Below, piece after piece: positions 48,375 through 58,160 of a stretch of DNA of 64,000 nucleotides. The notes beneath the pieces were generated by a model. That model made no database searches. It saw nothing but the letters and a program-made list of their open reading frames with translations, and was not told the DNA's origin. Origin of the DNA: Sphingomonas sp. LR60 (lineage in GTDB: Bacteria; Pseudomonadota; Alphaproteobacteria; Sphingomonadales; Sphingomonadaceae); NCBI RefSeq assembly GCF_036855935.1, contig NZ_JASPFK010000001.1, positions 1,986,501-2,050,500 on the forward strand, read 5' to 3'. The position numbers were made by a program, and so were the translations under genes. Numbering within the stretch: the first letter of the stretch is position 1; the number at the start of each line of letters is the position of its first letter.

Positions 48375-48641
48375 GGTCTGTACTCAGTCGCAACAAGGTC
48401 GTGGCGGAGCGGATTTTGGCGCCAGGCCAGGAGCAAGGAGGGAGCGATGCCAAAGCATCGTGACCGAGGCGCGACGCCGCATGGCGCCAAAATCCGCCCG
48501 CCGCTTTGCGGTCGCCCCTGGAAGACCGCCCAGCATCGGCGCTTGCTTGCGGGTAGCGCAGCTACCCGACTGCGCTTCGCTCCTCGTGGGCGGCCTTACA
48601 CGGGCGATCACGATCCTTGTTGCGATTGAGTACAGACCCTA
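48372..48641. mobile_element. MITE-like inverted-repeat element with TA ends
   Basis: Terminal inverted repeats of about 33 bp: left TAGGGTCTGTACTCAGTCGC then AACAAGGTCGTG; right CACGATCCTTGTTGCG then ATTGAGTACAGACCCTA. TA at both outer ends fits a TA target duplication. An inner inverted repeat (GCGGATTTTGGCGCC/GGCGCCAAAATCCGC) adds folding. No transposase gene fits in 270 bp, so it must rely on an IS elsewhere. Confidence 0.8.
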
Positions 48642-48669
48642 AGCCCGAACCGGCGCGACGTCCGTCACT

Positions 48670-48867
48670 TCAAAGACTGATGTTGCGCCGGCGCATTTCG
48701 ACCTCGGCCATGTCGCGCAACGGCGTCGGATCACGGTCTGAAAAGATGTCGGCGAAGTCGAGAAGATCCTCGTCATCGAGTGCGATGATGGCCGCCTCTA
48801 CGGCAGCAAGCCGCGCGAATGCTCGCTCGGTTTCGATCGCGCGGCGCTTCTCTCGTACTCTCAGCAT
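48670..48867 (-). CDS. Small hypothetical protein (65 aa)
   Basis: Acidic/basic helical frame: MLRVREKRRAIETERAFARLAAVEAAIIALDDEDLLDFADIFSDRD (quoted in pieces: VREKRRAIETERAF, ALDDEDLLDFADIFSD), ending AEVEMRRRNISL. Composition looks coding and helical, but no good ribosome-binding site is visible and no family is recognised. Confidence 0.45.
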   Translation of the reverse strand: MLRVREKRRAIETERAFARLAAVEAAIIALDDEDLLDFADIFSDRDPTPLRDMAEVEMRRRNISL

Positions 48868-49070
48868 ACGAGACTGCTAGCAGGATTTGCCAAAATGCGA
48901 AGTGCTCCGTGTCGATCTACGCGTGTGTCTCCGCCACCGCGGGACATTAAGCACGTTCGCGAGACAAATACCTGACGATCAAAGGCTTTTAGTAGTTTGA
49001 CAGTGTTTGTCGCTTACCAAGCATCCAGCGAGAGGGTTGACATGGGCAGCCTCGGAAGAAGGGGATGCAC

Positions 49071-50129
49071 ATGGATGCCGCCGGGATTGTCGCGCATGTC
49101 GGCCGCAAGGGACTGGGCTTCGCCCTGACCGACAGCGCCGGAGAGCTGGTTGCCAGCAGTATGCGGCGATATGGGTCCGAGCAGAATTCGAGCGTTTCGG
49201 GTGCGCTTTCGACGTTTCAGCATGACTCGAAACTGGCACGCCTGCCCGCCAATCTGGCGATTGCCGTCGCCGGGCTGCCGCGCGGTGACGCGATTTCGAT
49301 CACTCACACGCGCTGGTATGTGTCGCGGTCGGGATTGCAGGCCATGCTCGGGCGCCCGCCGCTCATCCTCAACGATTTCGAAGCCGAGGCCTGGGCGCTC
49401 GGCGATCATCGCAACCACCGATTGCTTCCGCTCGGCGCGATCCCCGGCGTCTGCCTGCAACGTCCCGGCACCTATTGCGTGGTCGGGATGACGTCGGGGC
49501 TAGGCGTGTCGGTGCTCGTCCATGACCCGGATGGCGGCGTGAACGTCCTCGCCACTGAGGCCGGACATGCCGGCTTCGCCCCGGCATCGCGGACGATGGC
49601 CGATCTCGTCGCCGCGATCTTCCCGGATCGCTATCCCGTCGTGGCCGAGCATCTGATCTCCGCCAACGGCCTCGTCGCCATCTACAACGAACTGGCGCGC
49701 GCGCAGAAGCTCGAGAAGAGGTTCACCAAGCCCGAGGATATCACGCGCCTTGCCGGCATCGATCCGCTGGCGCGCAAGGCGTGCGAGCTATTGTGCGAAG
49801 CTTTCTGGACCTACACGAGTGGGCTCGTGCTCAGCTTCGGCGCTTGGGACGGCGTGATCGTCACCGGCAAGCTGGCGGTCGCGCTACGCGAGATCCTCGC
49901 GCTCGGGTCGATGGCGGGGGTCTTTCAGGGAACCGGCAAGTACATGCGGCTTCTCGCATCGGTGCCGCGCTCGGTGACCGCGCTGGAGCATGGCGAACTC
50001 AGCGGCGCCGCACGCGCGCTGGCCCATCATACGAGCCGCGAGACAAGCCCGTCGCGACCATCGGAGCGACCAGGCGGCGTCCCGAGCTTCCTGCGCCACA
50101 CCGAGCGTTCGCCGATCCTTCCATTATAA
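49071..50129 (+). CDS. glk: Glucokinase-like protein (Glk family, unusual ATP motif)
   Basis: A 352-aa protein of the Glk (PF02685-like) group. N-terminal GIVAHVGRKGLGFALTD, the catalytic-Asp stretch LILNDFEAEAWALGDH, EAGHAGFAPASRTM, and a GVIVTGKLAVALREIL helix. The second phosphate loop reads VVGMTSGLGVSVL where GPGTGLG-type is usual, and the N-terminal loop lacks the clear GGT. ATG at 49071 with AAGGGG six bases upstream is preferred to ATG at 49065. The last 40 residues are low-complexity. Confidence 0.75.
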   Translation: MDAAGIVAHVGRKGLGFALTDSAGELVASSMRRYGSEQNSSVSGALSTFQHDSKLARLPANLAIAVAGLPRGDAISITHTRWYVSRSGLQAMLGRPPLILNDFEAEAWALGDHRNHRLLPLGAIPGVCLQRPGTYCVVGMTSGLGVSVLVHDPDGGVNVLATEAGHAGFAPASRTMADLVAAIFPDRYPVVAEHLISANGLVAIYNELARAQKLEKRFTKPEDITRLAGIDPLARKACELLCEAFWTYTSGLVLSFGAWDGVIVTGKLAVALREILALGSMAGVFQGTGKYMRLLASVPRSVTALEHGELSGAARALAHHTSRETSPSRPSERPGGVPSFLRHTERSPILPL

Positions 50130-50396
50130 TCCCGCGCGATCGATCATGGTCGCGATCTCGGCCGGCAAGGTCGCATCCTTCTTCGGCAACAGCCGATTGA
50201 GCGCCGTCTGCACGCGCGTCCGCGCGACTTGATAAGCCTTGTGCCGGATTGCCCGCGTCGCATTGGTACGCCACGACGAACTCTCGCCAAGCAGCGCTTC
50301 CCATTTCGCTTCCTCCGCTTCGAGGATCGACAGCGCCTGACGAAGCCCATCGCGGCGTCCGCGCGCATAATCATCGGTGATCGGCGGCTTTTCCAT
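50124..50396 (-). CDS. Hypothetical helical protein (90 aa)
   Basis: Begins MEKPPITDDYARGRRDGLRQ and continues ALSILEAEEAKWEALLGES, then RTNATRAIRHKAYQVARTRV and QTALNRLLPKKDAT. Alpha-helical throughout with coiled-coil character. Convergent with and overlapping the glucokinase end by six bases. GAAG is the only weak ribosome-binding candidate. Family not recognised. Confidence 0.5.
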   Translation of the reverse strand: MEKPPITDDYARGRRDGLRQALSILEAEEAKWEALLGESSSWRTNATRAIRHKAYQVARTRVQTALNRLLPKKDATLPAEIATMIDRAGL

Positions 50397-50585
50397 CGCA
50401 GCGCTTCATCGACCACGCAGCGCCGCTTGGCAACGGCCGGGATCGCCACGGCTGCAGCCGGAGGTTTGACGACGCTCCGACACGGGCCAGTCCGTGCCGC
50501 ACCGTCGATCGCTCATCGCGGGAAGCCGTAGCGCCACGACATGCTTCATCGAAGCGGAAGCGTCATCTCGTCTGAACTTGGACCG

Positions 50586-51611
50586 TCATGCCGGGCTCGT
50601 TCCGGCATCCACCATCCCGCAAACACGCCAGCAATGCTTCTGCGGAACAGTCGATCCCGGCGTGTGATCCATCCAAGCTAAAGCGTCACCCCGGCGAAGG
50701 CCGGGGCCAGTGGCCGCCGCCGCCTCGGGCGCGATCTGTTCGGGAGCGGCCTGCACCACCGGCGGCGCTGCGGGCACCGGCTCGGGGGTCCGGACGATAT
50801 TGTCCTGAGCCCGGTTCGGGTCGAGCGTCGGCGGTATCACTTGCGGCGGCAGCGCCTGCGCCTCGAGTTCGTCGAGTACCGCCGATGCGACATAGCGATC
50901 GACCAGGCAGGCAAAGCCGAGGCGCTCGAGCGCGCAAATGAAGGCTTCCGGCGACTGGAAGACACCGTCGCGTCCGCAATGACGCAGCAGCGATTCATAG
51001 TAGAGCGTCGAGCCGGGGCCGCTGTCGACGATGGGCTGCCAGTGAAGGGACAGGCAGCGCCTGTCTTTGATCTTGACCGCCGCCTCGGGCAGCAGCAGCG
51101 GCAGCAACTCGGCGGCCAATGCCATGTCGTCGCGATAATGCGCCGCCGCCTCGACGGTATCTTCGATCGGAAGCCCGCCGAACGCGAACAGCCGCCCGTT
51201 CTGCACGGTCGAGACGTCCCAGTCTCCGGAAAGCCAGACGCAAAGCTGACCAGCGTCGGTTTTCACCGGACGGCGCATCATCGCAGAACAGAAGGTCGGA
51301 AACCATGCCAGGATCAGAGCAACGACGACGTCATCGCCGAACTCGAGGTCGTCGCCAAAGGTTGCCGCCAGCACACCATTCGGCCGCTGCGCGATTCGTG
51401 CTGACGACGGAAGTGCCTGACCAAGTCTCCGCGCGACTTTCGCAACGACGTCCTCAGCGACATCTTCGCCGTAAGCATGGGAAATATGGGTGTGATTACA
51501 AATACGTACAGTAAGCCTGATCGGATCTGCATTGGCATGACGGACACTCAGGCCCGGGCCGAAGGTTCGCGCCATCGCACGAACAATATTCTGCCACCCC
51601 GTCTTCATCAT
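50586..51611 (-). pseudogene. Truncated EAL-domain (c-di-GMP phosphodiesterase-like) gene
   Basis: A 341-aa frame. Residues 30-100 keep GGDEF-like remnants (SHAYGEDVAEDVVAKVARRL, ARIAQRPNGVLAATF). About residues 190-255 are the first third of an EAL domain: LHWQPIVDSGPGSTLYYESLLR then SPEAFICALERLGFACLVDRYV. The EAL motif is ESL. The rest of EAL (about 170 residues) is missing. Instead there is a Pro/Ala-rich run (PEPVPAAPPVVQAAPEQIAP) and a tail translated from an intergenic palindrome (GPGLRRGD...). It looks like a deletion scar; catalysis is unlikely. Confidence 0.7.
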
Positions 51612-52245
51612 CCCCGCTTCCCCCGCGGGATGTCTGTCAAGTCATCACGCAGATGACGATTTATTGTAGATTATACTTGCAGGCAAGTTTGTAATTTTTT
51701 CAATAGCTAGTTTGTAGGTAGACATTGAAGTTATTGGAGATTTTTTACTCTACTCTTTTGAGCATCATCAAATACTACGAAATTTATTAACTAGGTTAGC
51801 GTAAATTGAGGGATTTGCTGAATTTATGCCGATATTTCAGATGCTTAGTGCCATTAGTGTCTTGAGGTTTTACCGCGATACATGGACAATACAACGTCCG
51901 TTCTTCAATACATACCACAGTCGTAATCATCCTCAGTGACGAGGTCTATACGTTCTTGATAGTCTTTATCAAAGGCAATCCGTATGAGGTCATGTGAATA
52001 ATGACATAAAGAACGCTTAGCGTCATGGCGACGGCCACATTGGCGCCAAGTAACACTGCAAGGATCTGATTAGACACGGTTATCATGACGCCGAGCCCGT
52101 CGTCCTCGGCCAAGACACGCGCAGCCTCTGTAGCCACCCAAGCTTCGATCCAGCCGCACTCGTCCTCACCGGCAAGCATGGCACGCCGCCACCTATTGCG
52201 AGATCCCTCGCATTCCTATATGTCGCCGCGCCGGGGGAAATCATC
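51612..52245. other. AT-rich intergenic region, no confident gene
   Basis: Within 51640-51960 the sequence is A/T-rich (for example TTTGTAATTTTTTCAATAGC), unlike the rest of the window. A 77-codon minus-strand frame (51946-52179) with one hydrophobic segment could be a gene but has little support. The last bases hold GGGGGAAATC, the ribosome-binding site of the siderophore receptor gene. Confidence 0.7.
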
Positions 52246-54432
52246 ATGAAGACGTTCACAGGCGGCCTGCTGGCAGCAGCGGGCCTGTCGCTCGCATCGA
52301 CCGTTCACGGCGCGCTGCCTGGCGCCATCGGCGTACCTGTCGGATCGCCCGCACCGGACGCGACCGGGCAGGAGGTCGTCGTCACCGGCCGCGCTTCTCC
52401 CGCTCCGAAGGCCGCGGATGACCGCTACAAGCCGACACCCGACGCCTCGACGTTGCGCAGTGCCGCCGATCCGCTCGACACACCGCAAACGGTCAACATC
52501 GTCCCCGCGCAGGCGATCCGCGACCAGCGCCCGCGCTACCTCGACGATGTGCTGACCAACGTCAGCGGCATCACGCAAGGCAACACGTTGGCGGCGACGC
52601 AAGACACCGTGCTCAAGCGGGGCTTCGGCGGCAATCGCGACGGATCGGTGATGCACAACGGAATGCCGCTGGTGCAGGGACGCGCGTTCAACGCCGCAAC
52701 GCAAAGCGTCGAGGTGCTGAAAGGCCCGGTGTCGCTGCTCTACGGCATCATGGATCCGGGCGGGGTCATCAACATCGTCTCGAAGAAACCGCTGCTTGAC
52801 CCGCAATTGACCGTCGCGCTGACCGGATCGAGCTATGCGGCGGCGCGCAGCGGCCTGGAGGCGATGGCCGACCTGACCGGCGCGATCGCCGGCGATCTCG
52901 CTGCGCGGCTGGTGCTCGATCATCAGGACGAGGACTATTGGCGCAATTACGGCACCCGTCGCGACACGCTGATCGCCCCGTCGCTCGGCTGGTACGGGGC
53001 GGCGACCCAGGCGGTGCTCTGGTACGAATATCGCCGCTTCGATTATCCGTTCGACCGCGGCACCGCGCTCGATCCGCGCACTATGCAGCCGCTGGCGGTG
53101 CCGCGCCGCCGCCGGCTCGACGATCCCAACAACCGGATGACCGGCGACAGCCACCTCGTCCAGCTCGCGCTCGATCATCGGCTGGGCGGCGGATGGGCAG
53201 CGCATCTCGCCGCCAGCCTCAACAGCGAGCGCTACGACGCCGGGCAGTTGCGAGTCACCGGCGTCAACGTCCAGCGCGGCACGTTGACGCGCAGCAACGA
53301 CGCCACGCTCGGCGCGCTGAGCACCGACGCCTATCTCCAGACCTATATCGACGGCGGCTTCGACGTGGCAGGAACACGCCACGCCGTCATCTTCGGCGCA
53401 GAGGGCGAATACCGCCGTTACTACCGCCGCGACCTGATCCGTCAGGCGGTGCGGAACACGTTCAGCTATCTGGCCCCGCTCTATGGCCGCGAGCCGTTCC
53501 CGACCAGCGTCTCCGCGACCGACAGCGACCAGACCGATCGTCTCTACAACTATTCGCTGTTCGGGCAGGATTCGATCCACGTCGGTGAACGCTGAACCCT
53601 CGTCGCTGGCGGGCGGCTGATCGGCTTCGACCAGCGCGCCGGGCGCGGACGTCCGTTCGTCGCCAACACCGATCTGACCGGATGGGCGTTCGTCCCGCAG
53701 GCCGGGCTGGTGTGGCGCGCCGCACGGACCTTCTCGCTGTACGGCAGCTACACGCGCTCGCTCAAGCCGACCTCGACGATCGCGCCGCTGGCGAGCGGGG
53801 TCACCATCACCTCCGCCGTCGCGCCGGAACGCGGCCGATCGTTCGAGCTGGGCGCCAAGCTCGACATTCCCGATCGCATCACGGGCACGCTGGCGCTCTA
53901 CGATATCGACAAGCGCAACGTGCTGGTGTCGCAGTTCAATTCCGTCACCGCGCTGACCGACTATCGCACCGCCGGCCGCGCCACCTCACGCGGCGTGGAG
54001 CTGGATCTCGCCGGACAGATTACCCGCACGCTGAACCTGATCGCCAGCTACGCCTATACGAAGGCGCGCACGGTCGACGACCCCGTGTTCGCTGGCAAAC
54101 GGCTGGCGAACGTCGCGCCGCATACCGCCTCGCTGTCGGCCGCCTATGACGTGGGTGCGCTCGCGGGCGACGACCGGCTGCGGCTCGGTGCCGGCGGCCG
54201 CTATGTCGCACGCCGGCCCGGCGACAGCGCCAACAGCTTCTGGCTGGCCGACTATGTCGTTGCCGATGCGTTCGTCACCTATGACACACGACTGGCCGGG
54301 CGCCGGGTGACGCTCCAGTTCAACCTGAAGAACATCTTCGACAAGACCTATTACACCTCGGCGGTGAACCCGTACGGCGTCGCCATCGGTGACCCGCGAC
54401 GCGCGATCGGGACGCTGGCGTTCGCCTTCTGA
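52246..54432 (+). pseudogene. TonB-dependent siderophore receptor with in-frame TGA
   Basis: One frame of 729 codons encodes a signal peptide, plug and barrel. The plug has ATGQEVVVTGRASPAPK (TonB box region), LDTPQTVNIVPAQAIRDQRP, LDDVLTNVSGITQGN and LKGPVSLLYGIMDPGGVINIVSKKP. The barrel ends FNLKNIFDKTYYTSA ... IGTLAFAF with a terminal Phe. A TGA at 53593-53595 interrupts it. The expected protein reads VGER-W-TLVAGGRL, so TGG (Trp) appears changed to TGA. Frame and family similarity continue unbroken past it. A single-base read error or a recent nonsense mutation both explain this. Confidence 0.9.
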
Positions 54433-54453
54433 TGCGCCGCGCTTTCGCGATGG

Positions 54454-56655
54454 CTATTCCGCGGGATCGCCGTACATGATCCCGCGCCCGTCGGTCCCGA
54501 CGTAGACGCGTCCGAACCGCCGCGGGTCGCCGCTGATGACGCGCAGCCGCAGCCCCCATTGATGCGCGGTGTCGTTGATCCGCGTCCAGCGTGCACCGCC
54601 GTCAAGCGAGCCATAGATGCCGCGCACGTCCGCGACCGCTCCGATCGCGTACAGCGCGGGCCACGCCGCACCCGTCGCCGCCTTGCCAATGCCGTATCGC
54701 GCGATCGCGATACCATTGGTCGCGCGCGCCCAATGCTCGCCGAAGTCGACCGATCGGTAGAGATCAGCGCCGACCAACAGCCAAAGCGCTCCGGCGCGTC
54801 CTGGCACCGCGACCAGCGGATTGGCTGCCTCGCGCCCAACCGCCCGCGCGCCTGACAGGTCGGCGGGCAGCCCCACGCTCGCCGCCGCATCGAAAGTTGC
54901 GCCGCCGTCGTCGCTTCGCAGCACCCGCCCGCCATCCGCATCCACCGCATAGAAACGCCGCGCATCCGCCTTGTCGGCGGTCACGCGCACGCGGGTCGGC
55001 AAGCCGTCGACGACGTTCCAGCTCCGCCCCCGATCGCGCGTCAGCAACGGTCGCTCGGTTTCGACCACGAACGTCGCGCCATCGGCGGAAACGGTGATCG
55101 CCGCACTACCGGTCTGCGCACGCGATGGTGCCCCGCTCTCGCCACGCTGCGCCGGGACACGCATCGGTTGCCACGTATCGCCGCCATCCGCCGACCACGC
55201 CAGCGACGTGTCGGGCACGAGCGGCTTGTGCGTATTGCCGCTGCGCACCATCACCTGCGGCGCGGTGCCGGCATAATCGAGCGAATTGGTGTTGGTCAGC
55301 ATCGGGTTACGATGCACGTGGGGCGGTGATTGCGTCAGGTCGTCGTGCCGAAAGCCACCGAGATCGCCGAAGCCCGACACCAACGGCGCACCGCCGGTCG
55401 GACTCACCAGGGTAATGATCGCGGTCTGCTCGATCCCGCGCGTCCACGGTGCCCAGCGCATCGTGCGCGACGCGGTGAAATCGTCGGTGCCATAAACGGT
55501 CGCGCCGGTGACATAGGCGGCGTGGCCGGCATCGAACGGATCGATTGCCAGCCCCGCGATCCAATGGCCGAAGTCCGCCCTTCCCTCGAAATCGAGGAAC
55601 GGCGTAGCGGCCACGTCGCGGACGCTGTCGCGCGCCAGCTCGCGCCACGTCGTCCCGGCATCGGCCGAGCGCCACACCGTATCGCCAAGGCGATAGCGAT
55701 TGACCGTCGCCACCGCGATCACCCGCGGATCGCGCGCGGCGACCGCCACGCCCATATAGCCGCCGGGCACCACCGCCGCGCCCTTCAGCGGGGTGACGTC
55801 CTTCCATGCGCCATCGCGGGGATCGAACCGCCACACCGCGCCGCGCGTGATCCCGTTCGGCCCGATCGCGTCGCAATAGGTGAGCGTCAGCACGCCGTCC
55901 GCGCCGATCACGCCCTTGACCGGCAACATGTCCGCCGCCGGCCCGCCCGCCACCGCCTGCCAGTTGGCACCACCGTCGTCGGAGCGGAACAGATGCTGCG
56001 CGTCGGGATCGGCGCTGGCGACGAAGATCCGCCCGCGTTGCGCCGGATCGAACAACACGAACGACAGGCCGCCGTGCGTCACACGCGGGCGATCGGGTCG
56101 CCCCAGGCCGGCGAGCGGAAACGTCGCGACCTTCCGCCAGCTCGCGCCCGCATCGTCGCTGCGCCACAACCCGTCATGCCGCGATCCGAACATCAGCGTG
56201 GCGGTGCGATGCGGATCGATCGCCAGCCGCTCGCCCAGCCCGCGGCCATCCTCGTTGCCGCCCATCGCGAACGGCACGATCGTCTTACGCCAGCGCGCGC
56301 CGCGGTCGGTCGAGCGGAAGATCGCCGCCGGGCCACGCGCCGACATCCCCGCCGCCAGATAGACGATGTTCGCGTCGCGCGGATCGGGCGCGATGCTCTC
56401 GATCCCCATGAAGTTCGATTCCGCTTCATCGTCCTGCAGCGGCTGCCACCGACGGCTGCTTGCGTCCCAGCGATAGGCGCCCCCCATGTCGGTGCGCAGA
56501 TAGGCCAGCCCACGCTCGACCGGGCTGAACACGATCCCCGGCGCGAACCCGCCACCCCCCACCACGACATTCTGCCAGCGATACGGCGTCGCGGGCGGCG
56601 GGGCAGCACCGACCGCTCCTAGGGAAACGAGCGCCATCAGGAACCGATACCGCAT
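54454..56655 (-). CDS. GH74 xyloglucanase (beta-propeller glycoside hydrolase)
   Basis: Secreted endo-xyloglucanase-like enzyme, 733 aa, made of two seven-bladed propellers. N-terminal block NVVVGGGGFAPGIVFSPVERGLAYLRTDMGGAYRWD is the GH74 hallmark with the first catalytic Asp. Repeated BNR-like motifs (RSTDRGARWRK, RSDDAGASWRK, RSDDGGANWQ) mark blades. WIAGLAIDPFDAGHAAY may carry the second Asp region. Start MRYRFLMALVSLGAVGAAPPP at 56655, with GGGAG nine bases upstream; an ATG at 56664 overlaps the halogenase stop. Part of the TonB/halogenase locus. Confidence 0.88.
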   Translation of the reverse strand: MRYRFLMALVSLGAVGAAPPPATPYRWQNVVVGGGGFAPGIVFSPVERGLAYLRTDMGGAYRWDASSRRWQPLQDDEAESNFMGIESIAPDPRDANIVYLAAGMSARGPAAIFRSTDRGARWRKTIVPFAMGGNEDGRGLGERLAIDPHRTATLMFGSRHDGLWRSDDAGASWRKVATFPLAGLGRPDRPRVTHGGLSFVLFDPAQRGRIFVASADPDAQHLFRSDDGGANWQAVAGGPAADMLPVKGVIGADGVLTLTYCDAIGPNGITRGAVWRFDPRDGAWKDVTPLKGAAVVPGGYMGVAVAARDPRVIAVATVNRYRLGDTVWRSADAGTTWRELARDSVRDVAATPFLDFEGRADFGHWIAGLAIDPFDAGHAAYVTGATVYGTDDFTASRTMRWAPWTRGIEQTAIITLVSPTGGAPLVSGFGDLGGFRHDDLTQSPPHVHRNPMLTNTNSLDYAGTAPQVMVRSGNTHKPLVPDTSLAWSADGGDTWQPMRVPAQRGESGAPSRAQTGSAAITVSADGATFVVETERPLLTRDRGRSWNVVDGLPTRVRVTADKADARRFYAVDADGGRVLRSDDGGATFDAAASVGLPADLSGARAVGREAANPLVAVPGRAGALWLLVGADLYRSVDFGEHWARATNGIAIARYGIGKAATGAAWPALYAIGAVADVRGIYGSLDGGARWTRINDTAHQWGLRLRVISGDPRRFGRVYVGTDGRGIMYGDPAE

Positions 56656-56660
56656 CACGC

Positions 56661-58160
56661 TCATCTCCCGCGCGCCGTCGCGCAATGCCGCGCGATGAAG
56701 GCGGCGTGATCCGGCATCGCCGCCGCGGTCTGCGCGATCAGGCCGCGCAGATGGTGGAGGAACCGCCCCGCCTCCTCCGCGGGCAGCGCGCCGAGCAGCG
56801 GGTCGAGCGCAGCCGGCGCGGCATCCTGCCCCGCCAGCACCGCGAGCCAGCTATCGTCGGTGAACAATTCGCCCGGCTCGGGCAGCACCCGCCCGCGCTC
56901 GCGCCACAGCGCCAGCTTCTCGGCGAGCGTGTCGGGCGGCGTCATCGTGCGGCAATGCTTCCAGAACGGCGAATCGTCGCGCGCGGTCGCGTGGTAATGG
57001 AGGATGATGAAGTCGCGGATCTGGCGATATTCGGTGCCGAGCAGCCGATTGTAGGTATCGCGCTCCACCGGGGCATGCGCGCTGCCCGGGAACAGGCTCA
57101 TCAGCCGCGCGATGCCCGATTGGATCAGATGGATGCTCGTCGATTCGAGCGGTTCCAAAAACCCGCCCGCCAGCCCGATCGCGACGCAATTGCGCTCCCA
57201 CAGCCGTTCGCGCACCCCGGCGGTGAAGCGCAAGGCGCGCGGCTCGGCCAGCGCCGCCCCGTCCAGCCCGTCGAGCAGCGCGTCCGCCGCCCGCTGATCG
57301 TCGACGAACGCGCTGGCATAGACATGCCCGTTGCCGACGCGATGCTGGAGCGGGATGCGCCAGCGCCATCCGGCCGTCTCCGCGGTCGCACGCGTATACG
57401 GCAGCAACGGCGCGGTGGAGGCGCTCGGCACTGCCAGCGCGCGGTCGCACGGCAGCCAATGCTGCCAGCTGACGAACGGCACCCCCAACGCCTCGCCGAG
57501 CAGCAGCGAGCGGAACCCGCTGCAATCGACGAAGAAGTCGCCCGCGATCCGCCGCCCATCGTCCAGCACCACCGCCGCGATATCGCCGGTCTCCGGGGCC
57601 AGCTCGACCGCGCCGATCCGCCCCTCGATACGCGTCACGCCCTCGCCGACCGCCCGCTCGCGCAGGAACGCGGCGTACAATCCCGCATCGAAGTGGAAGG
57701 CGTAGCGCAACGACGACAGCACCGCCGCCGGATCGCGCGACGGCCGCGCGAAGCGTGCCTGCCGCGCCGCCACCGCGGTCAGGCAATACTCCTCGAGCGC
57801 GCCTACGTCGTCGCCGTCACGCTGCGCACGCGCCCAAAGCTGGTGGAACTTCACCCCCTGCACATCACGCCCGAACGTGCCGAAGGGATGCAGATAGCTT
57901 TCCCCGACACGCCGCCAGTCGACGAACGCGATCCCCAGCTTGAACGTCGCGGCGGTCGCGCGGACGAATGCATCCTCGTCGATGCCCAGCCGCTGATTGA
58001 AGTCGTGCAGCGACGGGATCGTCGCCTCGCCGACGCCGACGGTCCCGATCTCCTCTGACTCGACCAGGGTCACCGCGATCCCCGCCTCGGTCAGCCGCGC
58101 GAGCACGGCGGCGGTCATCCAACCGGCGGTGCCACCCCCGACGATGACGACCCGCTTCAC
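56661..58160 (-). CDS. Flavin-dependent tryptophan halogenase-like protein 1
   Basis: A 499-aa FADH2-dependent halogenase-family protein. GGGTAGWMTAAVLAR (FAD GxGxxG), catalytic Lys74 in TAATFKLGIAF (aligned with PrnA Lys79), and WRWRIPL (WxWxIP, residues about 265). Structure-family features such as GVGEATIPSLHDFNQRLG and FLEPLESTSIHLIQ are present. Its GTG overlaps the stop of halogenase 2 (GTGA). Substrate is not known; similar genes beside TonB receptors brominate indole-type compounds in tested cases. Confidence 0.9.
   Translation of the reverse strand: MKRVVIVGGGTAGWMTAAVLARLTEAGIAVTLVESEEIGTVGVGEATIPSLHDFNQRLGIDEDAFVRATAATFKLGIAFVDWRRVGESYLHPFGTFGRDVQGVKFHQLWARAQRDGDDVGALEEYCLTAVAARQARFARPSRDPAAVLSSLRYAFHFDAGLYAAFLRERAVGEGVTRIEGRIGAVELAPETGDIAAVVLDDGRRIAGDFFVDCSGFRSLLLGEALGVPFVSWQHWLPCDRALAVPSASTAPLLPYTRATAETAGWRWRIPLQHRVGNGHVYASAFVDDQRAADALLDGLDGAALAEPRALRFTAGVRERLWERNCVAIGLAGGFLEPLESTSIHLIQSGIARLMSLFPGSAHAPVERDTYNRLLGTEYRQIRDFIILHYHATARDDSPFWKHCRTMTPPDTLAEKLALWRERGRVLPEPGELFTDDSWLAVLAGQDAAPAALDPLLGALPAEEAGRFLHHLRGLIAQTAAAMPDHAAFIARHCATARGR

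Noticed and set aside
48372-48641. Small RNA gene or riboswitch from the strong folding
   Set aside because: The folding is explained by long terminal inverted repeats with TA ends, typical of a MITE.
51946-52179. 77-codon minus-strand frame with a hydrophobic segment
   Set aside because: No ribosome-binding site, no known family, and in the AT-rich region where chance frames are likely. Not listed as a gene.
52246-54432. Selenocysteine at the TGA codon
   Set aside because: The family has Trp at this place, the receptor is not a redox enzyme, and no SECIS-type hairpin is evident after the TGA.
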